Shown here: positions 50,616-59,205 of the stretch, piece after piece
Layout of the letters: every line of letters starts with the position of its first letter
Position numbering within the stretch: the first letter of the stretch is position 1
NCBI GenBank assembly: GCA_965226215.1
Contig: CBDDCH010000002.1
Coordinates: 558,001 to 622,000 of the forward strand
Reading direction: 5' to 3'
DNA length: 64,000 bases
DNA from: G963668345 sp965226215
Lineage (GTDB): Bacteria > Acidobacteriota > Terriglobia > Bryobacterales > UBA6623
Translations under genes and position numbers: made by a program
The notes under the pieces: generated by a model
Seen by the model: the letters and a program-made list of their open reading frames with translations, nothing else
The model's database searches: none
Told to the model about the DNA's origin: nothing

Positions 50616-51734
50616 GTGATCCCGGCCTTGGCGGGTGATCACTTCCGCCAAGAAGACTTTCAGGGGCGACCTTCCCTGGTTGTTTCTAATGATCTGCTGG
50701 AGCTGACGATCCTCAACACAAGCGGGGCGTTCGCCAGTCTCGTGCTGAAGGACGACGCGGACAAGATCAACCCCCTGTGGGATCACATTCGCATGGCCCG
50801 AGAACTGAATCGGCCGATGTGGAGCTTGACCTACGTCGGCCACTTCATCTGCGTGGACGGCTTCGGCCCGCCCTCGGACGATGAAGAAAAGGCTGGGCTC
50901 CCTCAGCACGGTGAAGCCAGAGACCTCGCCTGGACCACCGAGTCGGCCGTCAAGAAAGGAAAGATCGCTGAGTTGGTGCAGGCGGTCCATCTGCCCCGCG
51001 TCCAGGAAATGTTGAGACGCACGATCCGTGTCGTCGATGGGGAGAATGTCGTTTACGTCAGCAGCACGCTCGAAAACCTGCTCACCTTCGACCGGCCGAT
51101 CAACTGGGCTGAACATGGGACGATCGGCTCTCCGTTTTTCGAGCCGGGGACGGTCATCGACCTCCCGGGGACCAAAGCAATGACCCGGCCCGACCAAATG
51201 GATATGGACAACTTGGGGCACCGCGTGCCACCCAGCAAGGAGTTCACCTGGCCCAACGCGCCGAAGCGCGGCGGTGGAACGATCGACCTGCGCGTGGCTC
51301 CCGAGTCGTCGGGCACGATGGACCACTACGGCTTCCTGATCGATCCGGAGAGGGAGTTTGGCTACGTCACCGCGCTCAATCCGAAAAGGCGCCTGCTGTT
51401 GGGCTATGTGTTCCCCAGGTCCGACTATCCCTGGTTGCAGATTTGGGAATACCTACCGGCCAAGGGCATGATGGTTCGCGGTCTGGAGTTCGGAACCCAG
51501 GCGTTTGACTGGCCGCGGCGCAAAGTCATCACCATGAACAAGCTCTTCGACACCATGCTCTACCGTTGGCTGCCCGCAAGATCGACGATCGAAGCGCGCT
51601 ACCTGATGTTTTGGACCCGTGCGCCGGAGGGTTTCCAGGGAGTCGACGACGTGCAGTTGCGTGACGGCCAATTGCACATCCGCGACGACCGATCGGGCCA
51701 AACGCTCACGCTGAAAGCATCGCAGGGGTTGTAG
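50616..51734 (+). CDS. Galactose mutarotase-like (aldose-1-epimerase fold) protein
   Basis: A 372-residue beta-sandwich protein from GTG 50616. Segments LVVSNDLLELTILNTSGAFA, PINWAEHGTIGSPFFEPGT and FGTQAFDWPRRK are typical of the mutarotase/glycoside-binding superfamily, where the 'W-x-EHGTIG' His-Gly region lines the sugar site. No signal peptide is visible in this frame, though upstream sequence with a stop at 50583 leaves room for a missed start. It precedes a GH42-like enzyme, so it may epimerise or bind the sugar released there. Assignment is by fold pattern. Confidence 0.65.
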   Translation: MIPALAGDHFRQEDFQGRPSLVVSNDLLELTILNTSGAFASLVLKDDADKINPLWDHIRMARELNRPMWSLTYVGHFICVDGFGPPSDDEEKAGLPQHGEARDLAWTTESAVKKGKIAELVQAVHLPRVQEMLRRTIRVVDGENVVYVSSTLENLLTFDRPINWAEHGTIGSPFFEPGTVIDLPGTKAMTRPDQMDMDNLGHRVPPSKEFTWPNAPKRGGGTIDLRVAPESSGTMDHYGFLIDPEREFGYVTALNPKRRLLLGYVFPRSDYPWLQIWEYLPAKGMMVRGLEFGTQAFDWPRRKVITMNKLFDTMLYRWLPARSTIEARYLMFWTRAPEGFQGVDDVQLRDGQLHIRDDRSGQTLTLKASQGL

Positions 51735-51750
51735 CGGCTTCCGTGGTGGC

Positions 51751-51788
51751 GCACGCTCTCAGCGTGCCGCGTCGAGATTCCTCTCGAC
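51751..51788. other. Two tandem hairpins (dispersed-repeat type)
   Basis: GCACGCT-ctc-AGCGTGC (51751-51767) and GTCGAG-attcct-CTCGAC (51771-51788) are adjacent perfect hairpins between the mutarotase-like and GH42-like genes. No T tract follows. They may end the upstream transcript or be a REP-like unit. Confidence 0.6.
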
Positions 51789-52025
51789 GTCTGGGGCGGC
51801 TCGGCTACCCGGTTGCAGCGCGTAGCGCAAGACTCGAAGAGACCTGCGGCCTTTCCCGACCCGCTGCGTGGGCGAATAACGCGGGACGACACTCTGGCGC
51901 CCGGCTCGAGTCAAAGCTTGTAGCGCAGATCTAGGCGGGCGGGCTCACACTTCCCTTTCGCCCCATCGGTTTGTCGCCCGCCAGATCCGTGGCTTTTATG
52001 GCCACCACCACAGAGGAATCTCACT

Positions 52026-54230
52026 ATGACTCGACCAGACGCCGCCATCGAACCGCACCTACGGAGCCACTCCAAGAAGTTCCCCCTCGATCCGAGATGC
52101 CCGTTCCCGGTTGGGGTCGAATACTACCGCGCGCCCGTCCCTCCTACCAAGTTCTGGGACGAAGACCTAGCCCGCATACGCGCCGCGGGCATGTGCATCA
52201 TCCGCACCTTTACGCCCTGGAACTGGATTGAGCGGGAGCCCGGCGAATTCGACTTCGATGACTTCGACATGCTGTTCGACCTGGCGGCCAAGCGCCACCT
52301 GAAGATCTGGCTGGACACCCCCGTAGGCACGCACATGGCATGTCCGGAGTGGATGATCCGCAAACACCCGGATATGAAGGTCGAATGGTACGACGGCAGG
52401 GTGCAGCATCCGACGGCCGGCCCGGCAACCCCTTTGGGCACGATGATCCACAACTTCGACCACCCTAAGTGGCGGGAGTATGTTGAGCGATTCATCCGTG
52501 CGATCGTGCTTCGCTACAAAGATCATCCCGCGCTGCTGATATGGGGTACTTGGGACGGCATTAACTTTGCGGCTGCCTGGGCCGACAACCACGGTATGCC
52601 GCCGTACAACGACTACACCATTGAGAAATACAAGGACTGGTTGAAACAGCGTTTCACGCTTGAGGAGCTCGGCGAGCGACTGATGCGCCGCTTGAGCTCC
52701 TGGGAGGATGTCGACGCCCCGCGGAGTAACGATGCCATCGTGGAAATGATGCTCTATCGCCGTTTCCATTACGAGAATATGGCGGCCCACTTGGGCTGGC
52801 TCGCCGACCTCATAGACCGGCTGGACGGCAAACATGAACAGAGGTCCCATGGGGCTTCGTACCCTCGCCCGTGGGACGAGATCGTCAGCCCGCGGATTGA
52901 TAGCTGGGGGTTGTCCCATCATTCCGCCGATCGGCTAAGTAGTCCTGACCCGTATAGCGTTGCCAGCGAATGCTTCGGATTCCAGTGGGCGCGGGCGGTA
53001 GGGCGTGACGGCCGCTGGTGGAACGAAGAAATCTACAGCAGCTTCGTGGGCGGGCTCCGCCCCAGAGGGAAGAGCACGCTACCGGAGGAATCGACGGTTT
53101 TCCTATGGCTGAGCCTGATCGAGGGGGCCTCCGGCGCGCTTTACTGGCAGTACCGGCCCGAGTACATGAGCTTCGAGGCGCCGGGCCTAAATCTGGCTTC
53201 GCTAGACGGGCGACCCACGCCACGGCTGGCGGAAATCTCCCGCGCCATCGAGAAAATAGATTCCCTGGCCGAGCATCTACCCCTGGTCATTCCCCGATCA
53301 GAACTGGCCGTCGGCTATAGCCCGCTCAGCCACGAAGTTTTCACTTATGCCGATCAGCGGACAGCCTTCATTTACGAACAGCGCGGGGTCTATCGCACGC
53401 TCTGGGCCCACAGTGTCGCCCAAGACCTCGTGACTCCCGACATGGACTGGTCGCCCTACCGTGCGGTTTACCTGCCGAACTTCGCACTACTCGATGAGCA
53501 GGCGATCTCGCGCGTCCGCGAGACGCTGACCTCCTCCAGCGGCCCCTCCCTCATCGTCGACGGGCACTTCGGCACATTCTCCGGCAAAGGCCACTGGAGT
53601 TTTCATCCGCCCGAGGGCCTCGACGACCTGATCGATGTACGGATCGTGGACTTCGACAAGATCACGGAGCGAGATATCCTCGAGGGCCGCAACACCCTCG
53701 TCACCGAGTACGGAAATTTTCAGATCACGAGTCCTTGCCAGTACGCCATTTTGGAACCGGGTGACCGCGCGCGAGCGATCGCCACGCTGGGCGACCGTGT
53801 CGTCGGCGTTCGGAGTGTTGACCGGCGGCTGACCTGGTTCGGCTTGTCGTTGTCGCTGACATCGTCATCGGGGACGCCGGGCCAGCCGAGTTCACCCGCG
53901 AACTCGGCCGGCGTGGGCCATCCGGATTTGGTGCTTCCGCTGTTTCGCTCGGTGGGAATCCGATCGTGGTTCAACATCCGTGGTGATCGCTTGGTCGCCT
54001 TTCGACGCCAGTCTCGGCGGGGCGGCTCACTTGTGTTTCTGCTGAACGTCGAGCAGCGTACGGCGCGGGCAACCGTGACGCCCACTTGGCGGATCCGCTC
54101 GGCGATGGACATGCACAGCAGAGAAGAGCTGGCAATCAAGAATGGCGGCTTCGAGGTCGAGATCCCCTTTGGTGGGGTGCAAGTGATGCACTGTGTTGAC
54201 GGTGAGGGGGATAGGCCCCAGCCGCCGTAG
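52026..54230 (+). CDS. GH42-like beta-galactosidase family protein
   Basis: A 734-residue TIM-barrel enzyme resembling glycoside hydrolase family 42: GVEYYRAPVPPTKFWDEDLA, FTPWNWIEREPGEFDFDDFD, and WWNEEIYSS near residue 340 as the nucleophile region. The trimer-interface and C-terminal domains follow. The position where GH42 has the Asn-Glu acid/base pair (strand 4) reads LLIWGTWDGIN, so the usual general acid seems absent or replaced. It may act on an unusual substrate or be catalytically altered. No signal peptide; probably cytosolic. Acts in the same operon direction as the mutarotase-like gene. Confidence 0.75.
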   Translation: MTRPDAAIEPHLRSHSKKFPLDPRCPFPVGVEYYRAPVPPTKFWDEDLARIRAAGMCIIRTFTPWNWIEREPGEFDFDDFDMLFDLAAKRHLKIWLDTPVGTHMACPEWMIRKHPDMKVEWYDGRVQHPTAGPATPLGTMIHNFDHPKWREYVERFIRAIVLRYKDHPALLIWGTWDGINFAAAWADNHGMPPYNDYTIEKYKDWLKQRFTLEELGERLMRRLSSWEDVDAPRSNDAIVEMMLYRRFHYENMAAHLGWLADLIDRLDGKHEQRSHGASYPRPWDEIVSPRIDSWGLSHHSADRLSSPDPYSVASECFGFQWARAVGRDGRWWNEEIYSSFVGGLRPRGKSTLPEESTVFLWLSLIEGASGALYWQYRPEYMSFEAPGLNLASLDGRPTPRLAEISRAIEKIDSLAEHLPLVIPRSELAVGYSPLSHEVFTYADQRTAFIYEQRGVYRTLWAHSVAQDLVTPDMDWSPYRAVYLPNFALLDEQAISRVRETLTSSSGPSLIVDGHFGTFSGKGHWSFHPPEGLDDLIDVRIVDFDKITERDILEGRNTLVTEYGNFQITSPCQYAILEPGDRARAIATLGDRVVGVRSVDRRLTWFGLSLSLTSSSGTPGQPSSPANSAGVGHPDLVLPLFRSVGIRSWFNIRGDRLVAFRRQSRRGGSLVFLLNVEQRTARATVTPTWRIRSAMDMHSREELAIKNGGFEVEIPFGGVQVMHCVDGEGDRPQPP

Positions 54231-54496
54231 CGCAGGTCTGAGGCCTACTGATGAACCAAGAGTGCGAGAGGAGCCGCGAAGCGGCGCTGGAATTTAGCCT
54301 ATGGTGGAGCCGGGACGGCAGAACCCTAGGCAAGGATTGAGCAGAGTAGAGCCCTCAAAGGGCGGAGGGAACAATGGCACAGACGCTGGCCCGAATCTTC
54401 GTCCGTCCACCTGACTTCTAAATCGACGTGACCGGACGATTGAAAGGGACTACTAAACAGCGGGTTCGGGGGTCTCGACGGGCGGCTACTTTGGCT
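54231..54496. other. Intergenic region between convergent genes
   Basis: No gene or clear terminator recognised between the GH42-like gene and the acyltransferase. Confidence 0.4.
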
Positions 54497-55191
54497 CTAA
54501 AGAGCCTCCTCCATCGTCTGACGTATCCGCTTCATCAAGTCTCCCCGCGCCTCGGGGCCGAGTCCCTCCGTCGGCACAGGCGGATGGAACACTAGCGAGA
54601 TTTCACCGGGTACTACGGTCGGGTTGCCCTTGGGCATGAGTTGGCGGGCGCCGTGAACTGTGACCGCAACGATCGGCGCTTGAGCCTCGATCGCAATCGT
54701 AAACGGACCCGGGCGGAAAGGTAGCAATTCCCGTCTCGACTCCGCGTGCCTTCGGGGAAAATAATGACACAGATTCCTTGGCGCAGCGTCGCCACCGCCT
54801 TTTCCTGAGCCAGTTTTCTCGAATTGCGGTCTTTGCGATTCACGTAAATGAACCCTCCTAGACCCATCACATACCCGAGCAAAGGAATGCGTTGCAACTC
54901 CTGCTTGAGCACGAAGGCCACGCGGGGCAGAACCATGAAAAGAGCAGGAGGATCAAGGTTGCTGACATGGTTACTCACATAGACACAGCTGGGATGTTCG
55001 AAGGCGTATTCCGGGTGCACTAGCTTCACCTTGACCCCTGAAAGCCACAAGCCCAATCGTACGCCTGTCCTCGCCACCCAATAGATCGCGCGGATGTCCC
55101 GTGTGAGCCATGTCAGCGGGACGAAAATCACGGTCCCCAACAAAATGTAGAGACACAAGAATGGATAGACCAGCAGGTAGACGCGCAGCAT
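54497..55191 (-). pseudogene. plsC: 1-acyl-glycerol-3-phosphate acyltransferase with a frameshift
   Basis: From ATG 55191 the frame encodes a membrane helix (VYLLVYPFLCLYILLGTVIF) and the PlsC acyltransferase motifs SNHVSNLDPPALF (HxxxxD), GGFIYVNRKD and FPEGTRSRDG. At about 54730 the match moves to another frame, which continues LLPFRPGPFTIAIEAQAPIV to the end at 54497. A single lost G in the run encoding DG-G/E (GACGGGAATTG) explains it. PlsC makes phosphatidic acid, so loss would matter unless a paralogue exists. A base-calling error in the G run is equally possible. Confidence 0.75.
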
Positions 55192-55287
55192 AAGGCCGAG
55201 TTGCCATTGTGGTATCTTACCGACGGCAGCGCAACCCACTAGGGCACGGCGTCTTCCAGCTCTACTCAACACCTCCGGAGGCTAACG

Positions 55288-55509
55288 TTGGCCAAAACCA
55301 GAATCTCGCGCAGAACGTTCACGGCAACACTATCAGCAGCGGCCGCCAGCCCTGCTTCCGCTCAGCAGACCGCTCCCTCAACCAAGCGCGAACGCTCGAC
55401 TGACCCCGAACTTGCGTCCGCCTTAATGAGATTGGGCCGCCGCGTCAATACGCTGGGACGGTTCGAAGTTCCCTTCGACACCGAGCCTGCCTTCACGTTC
55501 CATCCTTGA
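55288..55509 (+). CDS. Tat signal leader of an amidase (separate frame)
   Basis: The frame from ATG/TTG at 55288 encodes 73 residues starting MAKTRISRRTFTATLSAAAA, a twin-arginine export signal (SRRTF). It continues with ELASALMRLGRRVNTLGRF and stops at TGA 55507-55509, exactly where the amidase frame offers ATG 55509 (TGATG). The leader ought to belong to the amidase, making one exported protein of about 546 residues broken by a frameshift near its 70th codon. Translational coupling of a leader peptide with a cytosolic amidase is less likely. Confidence 0.6.
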   Translation: MAKTRISRRTFTATLSAAAASPASAQQTAPSTKRERSTDPELASALMRLGRRVNTLGRFEVPFDTEPAFTFHP

Positions 55510-56927
55510 TGGAGGCCGGCTTGTTCGAATCGATAACGGATCTAGCGTCCGGTCTGGCCAAGAAGGAATTCTCGTCGCGGGAGCTGACTCTGGCCTATCT
55601 CGACCGCCTACGTCGCTTCGGCCCGCGATATAACGCCTTGGCACACCTCTTCGAAGAGCCGGCCCCGCGGCAAGCCGATCAGGCGGACACGCTTTTTCGG
55701 GCTGGTCGCATCGAAAGCCCCCTGCAAGGTATTCCCTGCGGCGTGAAGGACCTTCTCGCGACAAAGGATACACCCACTTCGTGGGGCGCCGAGCCATATC
55801 GCCGGCAGCAATTCGACTACGACGCCACGGTCATCCGGAAGTTGGCGGCGGCCGGGGCGGTCCTCATCGGCAAGTTGGCGATGGTTGAGCTGGCCGGCGC
55901 AGGCGGTTATCGCTACGCCGCGGCATCGATGCACGGACCGGGTCTTAACCCCTGGAACACCGATCACTGGTCAGGCGGCTCGTCCAGCGGACCCGGCAGC
56001 GCCGTCGCGGCTGGCCTCGTCCCTTTCGCTATTGGCTCGGAGACTTGGGGATCCATCACCACCCCCTCTTCTTACTGCGGGATCACAGGCTTGCGACCCA
56101 CCTACGGACTGGTGAGCCGGCACGGGGCCATGCCTCTTTCCTGGACCATGGACAAGCTGGGGCCAATGTGCCGCTCCGCGGTCGACTGTGCGCTAGTGCT
56201 GGAGGCAATAGCTGGAAACGACCCCCAAGACCCTTCTTCCTCAGCGCGCGGCTTCCACCATCGAAGCGAAGCGAAACCCTCTCTCGACACGCTGCGCGTA
56301 GGGTTCTCCGACATCGATTTCCGACATTGGGCACACCCGGCTTCCCGTCCCGGTTTCCAAGACGCGCTCGACGTGTTCCGGGAGATGAAGTTGCGCTTCA
56401 AGCCGATCTCTCTGCCCCAGTTGCCCTACGGCGACGTTGCGGAAATCATTATCTCGGCGGAGGGTTCAAGCGTCTTTGAGCCGCTGATCCGCGGCGATAA
56501 GCTGGAAACTCTGGCCGACGAGCGGCAGAAGGCGGGGCTAAGAGCCGGCCTGGCAATCCCAGCATCCGAATACCTCCGGGCCATGCGGATTCGGCGCATC
56601 GTCCAAGAGAAACTTCGCCGGCTCTTCGCACACGTTGACCTCATCGTCTCGCCAACCACTCCGGAGACCGCCTCTCGCTTGGATGAACCATTGGATGTCG
56701 GCCGGCCTCTCGAACTTCCCGACGGCGAGCGGGGCAATATTGACTTATCCGCGGCGAGCAACCTCGCCGGCTTGCCCGCGCTCTCGCTACCTTGCGGATT
56801 CGGAGCCAACCGTCTGCCGCTGGGAATCCAACTCGTCGGGCGCCCCCACGAAGAACACACGCTGCTCCGGATAGGCGAAGAATTTCAGAAACGCACCGAT
56901 TGGCACCGCCGCAAACCGCCGATCTAA
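55509..56927 (+). CDS. Amidase-signature family enzyme
   Basis: About 472 residues. The amidase signature triad is visible: Lys in GIPCGVKDLLATK, cis-Ser and nucleophile region in WSGGSSSGPGSAVAAGLVPF and IGSETWGSITTPSSYCGITG. The start ATG 55509 overlaps the stop of the upstream Tat-leader frame; family homologues in Acidobacteria are usually exported with a Tat signal, so both frames probably come from one gene. The substrate is unknown; the family hydrolyses many amides. If the frameshift is real the enzyme would be mislocalised to the cytosol. Confidence 0.85.
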   Translation: MEAGLFESITDLASGLAKKEFSSRELTLAYLDRLRRFGPRYNALAHLFEEPAPRQADQADTLFRAGRIESPLQGIPCGVKDLLATKDTPTSWGAEPYRRQQFDYDATVIRKLAAAGAVLIGKLAMVELAGAGGYRYAAASMHGPGLNPWNTDHWSGGSSSGPGSAVAAGLVPFAIGSETWGSITTPSSYCGITGLRPTYGLVSRHGAMPLSWTMDKLGPMCRSAVDCALVLEAIAGNDPQDPSSSARGFHHRSEAKPSLDTLRVGFSDIDFRHWAHPASRPGFQDALDVFREMKLRFKPISLPQLPYGDVAEIIISAEGSSVFEPLIRGDKLETLADERQKAGLRAGLAIPASEYLRAMRIRRIVQEKLRRLFAHVDLIVSPTTPETASRLDEPLDVGRPLELPDGERGNIDLSAASNLAGLPALSLPCGFGANRLPLGIQLVGRPHEEHTLLRIGEEFQKRTDWHRRKPPI

Positions 56928-57013
56928 TACCTGGAAGCAACACACCGAAGGCAACACTTCATGTCGGCGATCAACCCTATGATATGATGCGCCCTTGAAC
57001 GAGGCGAAAGACC

Positions 57014-57973
57014 TTGGCTGATTTTGCAATTGGCGTTGACCTTGGCGGCACGAATTTGCGCGCCGCGGCAATCACGCATGATGGCGCCCTGCTCGAAGAC
57101 TTCCAAGTTGCAACGGAAGCCGAAGCCGGACGCGACAAAGTGACCTCGAACATCATGGCGGGCATTCGGCAAGTGCAGACCGGCCACGACGGCGACAAGC
57201 TACTGGGCATTGGCATAGGCGTGCCGGGCTTGATTCGCCTAGAGGAGGGCGTCATCGTTGCCTCACCGAACCTGCCGGGGTGGGAAAACTTTCCCCTTAG
57301 AGACAAGCTGGAGGGAGAGCTTGGCTGCCCGGTCATTCTCGAGAACGACGCCAACGCGGCGGCACTGGGAGAAGTCTGGTTAGGCGCCGGCCGGGACGTT
57401 GACGACCTGGTCCTCCTGACCTTAGGGACCGGCATTGGCGGCGGAGTTATCAGCGGCGGCAAAGTGCTCCACGGCCAAGACGGGATGGCGGGCGAGCTGG
57501 GTCATATCACCGTCGAATCCCACGGGGGCGCGCTTTGTGGCTGTGGAAACTACGGCTGTGTCGAAGCCGAGGCCTCCGCCACGGCGGTGAGGCGCATGGC
57601 CGAAGAAGCGATCGCCGCGGGCTCGTCCCCCGCACTAGCCAAACTCGCGGCATCTCATGGAGAAATCAGTGCCCGCCTCGTCGACGCAGCCGCGCAAGAC
57701 GGGGACGCCGAAGCCATCCGTATCTACGAGCACATGGGCAAGGCGCTGGGACGCGCGCTCGCCAACCTCGTGAACATTTTCAACTTCCCTCTCTACCTAC
57801 TGGCCGGCGGAGTCTTAGCCGCGTGGGACCGCTTCGCTCCTGCAATGTTCCTAGAAGTCAAGAAGCGATCGTACACGTATCGTCAAACGAACACCCGCAT
57901 CGAAAAAGCCCAATTAGGCAACAAGGCGGGACTTTATGGCGCCGCCTACCTCCCAATCCAGCAATCGCGCTAG
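57014..57973 (+). CDS. ROK-family glucokinase
   Basis: A 319-residue sugar kinase from TTG 57014 (MADFAIGVDLGGTNLRAA, phosphate 1 motif; GAGG about 11 bases upstream). The catalytic Asp is in ENDANAAALGE, the ROK zinc motif in GELGHITVESHGG and CGCGNYGCVEAE (Cys-x-Cys-x4-Cys). ATP-dependent phosphorylation of glucose or a related hexose in the cytosol feeds glycolysis, which fits the preceding glycosidase and mutarotase-like genes. All key residues are present. Confidence 0.92.
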   Translation: MADFAIGVDLGGTNLRAAAITHDGALLEDFQVATEAEAGRDKVTSNIMAGIRQVQTGHDGDKLLGIGIGVPGLIRLEEGVIVASPNLPGWENFPLRDKLEGELGCPVILENDANAAALGEVWLGAGRDVDDLVLLTLGTGIGGGVISGGKVLHGQDGMAGELGHITVESHGGALCGCGNYGCVEAEASATAVRRMAEEAIAAGSSPALAKLAASHGEISARLVDAAAQDGDAEAIRIYEHMGKALGRALANLVNIFNFPLYLLAGGVLAAWDRFAPAMFLEVKKRSYTYRQTNTRIEKAQLGNKAGLYGAAYLPIQQSR

Positions 57974-58344
57974 TCCGGGCGTGATGGATAGCCGCGAATG
58001 AAGGCTGCAAGAGATCGCACGAGCAGCCCGTGGCAACCGTCCGTGGGACAGGCATCTCTGCCCCTCACCGCCTTTCGGCAGATCGCCAGGCCGATCCCCG
58101 AACTCTCGTACTCGCCTCGACCGTGAAGCCGCTGGAAGGCTTGGAAGAGTTGCTTCCCGTATTCCGGCTTGATGCCAATTCCGTTGTCGGCGACCCCAAG
58201 AACCCAACCCGGACCGTCTTGCTCCGCTGTCACGCCTATGGGGGAAGATTGGCCCGCGTCCGGAACGCTTTAGCGGTATGTACCGTGTCGTATGACGTCG
58301 TTCCACCGTTCAGCTGACAGGGCAACTCCGCTCCGAGCGATAGA
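57974..58344. other. Intergenic region with histidine-kinase relic
   Basis: Besides the kinase fragment at 58066-58233, no gene is seen. A TATGGGGGAAG stretch near 58228 and GAATGGGATATATG at 58342 precede the AAA+ gene; no clear promoter. Confidence 0.5.
58066..58233 (-). pseudogene. Relic of a sensor histidine-kinase ATPase domain
   Basis: The minus strand encodes WVLGVADNGIGIKPEYGKQL, then FQAFQRLHGRGEYESSGIGL and AICRKAV: the G1, F and G2 boxes of an HATPase_c domain. Both the N-terminal H box and the end of the domain are missing, so this is an isolated fragment. Confidence 0.75.
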
Positions 58345-59205
58345 ATGGGATATATGAAGGCGCCATTTGCCGACGCTGATCGAACCGCGGTAGTGGAAGG
58401 CGTGAACCTGCACCTCGCCCATCCCGACGAAATCCCCGTGCGCTGGGTCGGGCAGGAGGAGTTGATGCACCAGTTGCACGCCGCCTGGCTGACCATTCAC
58501 GAACACGACGTGCCGATGACACCCCGTCTGCTCGGCAAACCGGGGGTCGGCAAAACGACGCTGGCGTATGCCGCGGGCAAAAGCCTAGGACGCGAAGTCT
58601 ACATCACGCAGGCCACGCTCGACACCCGTCCCGAGGATCTGCTTATTACGCCCGTCATTGAAGGCGAAGGCCGCCTGCGCTATGTCGCCTCCCCTCTCGT
58701 GACGGCCATGCTCCGTGGCGGGGTATCAATCCTCGACGAGGGCAACCGGATGAATGAAAAAAGCTGGGCCTCGCTGGCTCCTCTGCTTGACGACAGACGC
58801 TACGTCGAGTCGATTGTCGCCGGGGTCAAGATTCACGCCAGCCCGGACTTTCGTATGGTCGCCACGATGAACGACGACGCTTCCACCTTCGAGTTGCCCG
58901 AATATATTCACTCCCGCCTGCAGCCGCAAATCACAATAGATTTCCCCGAGCGCGACGAAGAGCGCCAAATACTGAAAGAAAACCTGCCTTTCGCCGACGA
59001 CGAAGTGCTCGATTACGTCACCGACTTCCTGCAGGCGTCCCACGCGGCCGACGAACGCTACACCGCGCGCGACGGCATCAATATCGGGCGCTTTGGGATG
59101 AAGCTGAGCGCCGACGGCAAAGGGCGCGACAAGACCCAAGCTCTCGAAACCGCCATCGTCCAGACCTTGGGCCGCGAGGCGTTGCGCTATGTCTCCCGGG
59201 GCTGA
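58345..59205 (+). CDS. MoxR-like AAA+ ATPase
   Basis: A 286-residue single-domain AAA+ protein of the MoxR/CbbQ clade. Walker A GKPGVGKT (residues 64-71), Walker B SILDEGNR (~128-135), sensor 1 VATMND (~172-177) and an arginine in HSRLQPQITIDFP are visible. ATG 58345 or 58354 could start it. Such ATPases remodel a partner, usually a VWA-domain protein; here the overlapping downstream gene encodes a 638-residue non-VWA protein instead. The two genes overlap by 17 bases, so they are surely translated together. Confidence 0.88.
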   Translation: MGYMKAPFADADRTAVVEGVNLHLAHPDEIPVRWVGQEELMHQLHAAWLTIHEHDVPMTPRLLGKPGVGKTTLAYAAGKSLGREVYITQATLDTRPEDLLITPVIEGEGRLRYVASPLVTAMLRGGVSILDEGNRMNEKSWASLAPLLDDRRYVESIVAGVKIHASPDFRMVATMNDDASTFELPEYIHSRLQPQITIDFPERDEERQILKENLPFADDEVLDYVTDFLQASHAADERYTARDGINIGRFGMKLSADGKGRDKTQALETAIVQTLGREALRYVSRG

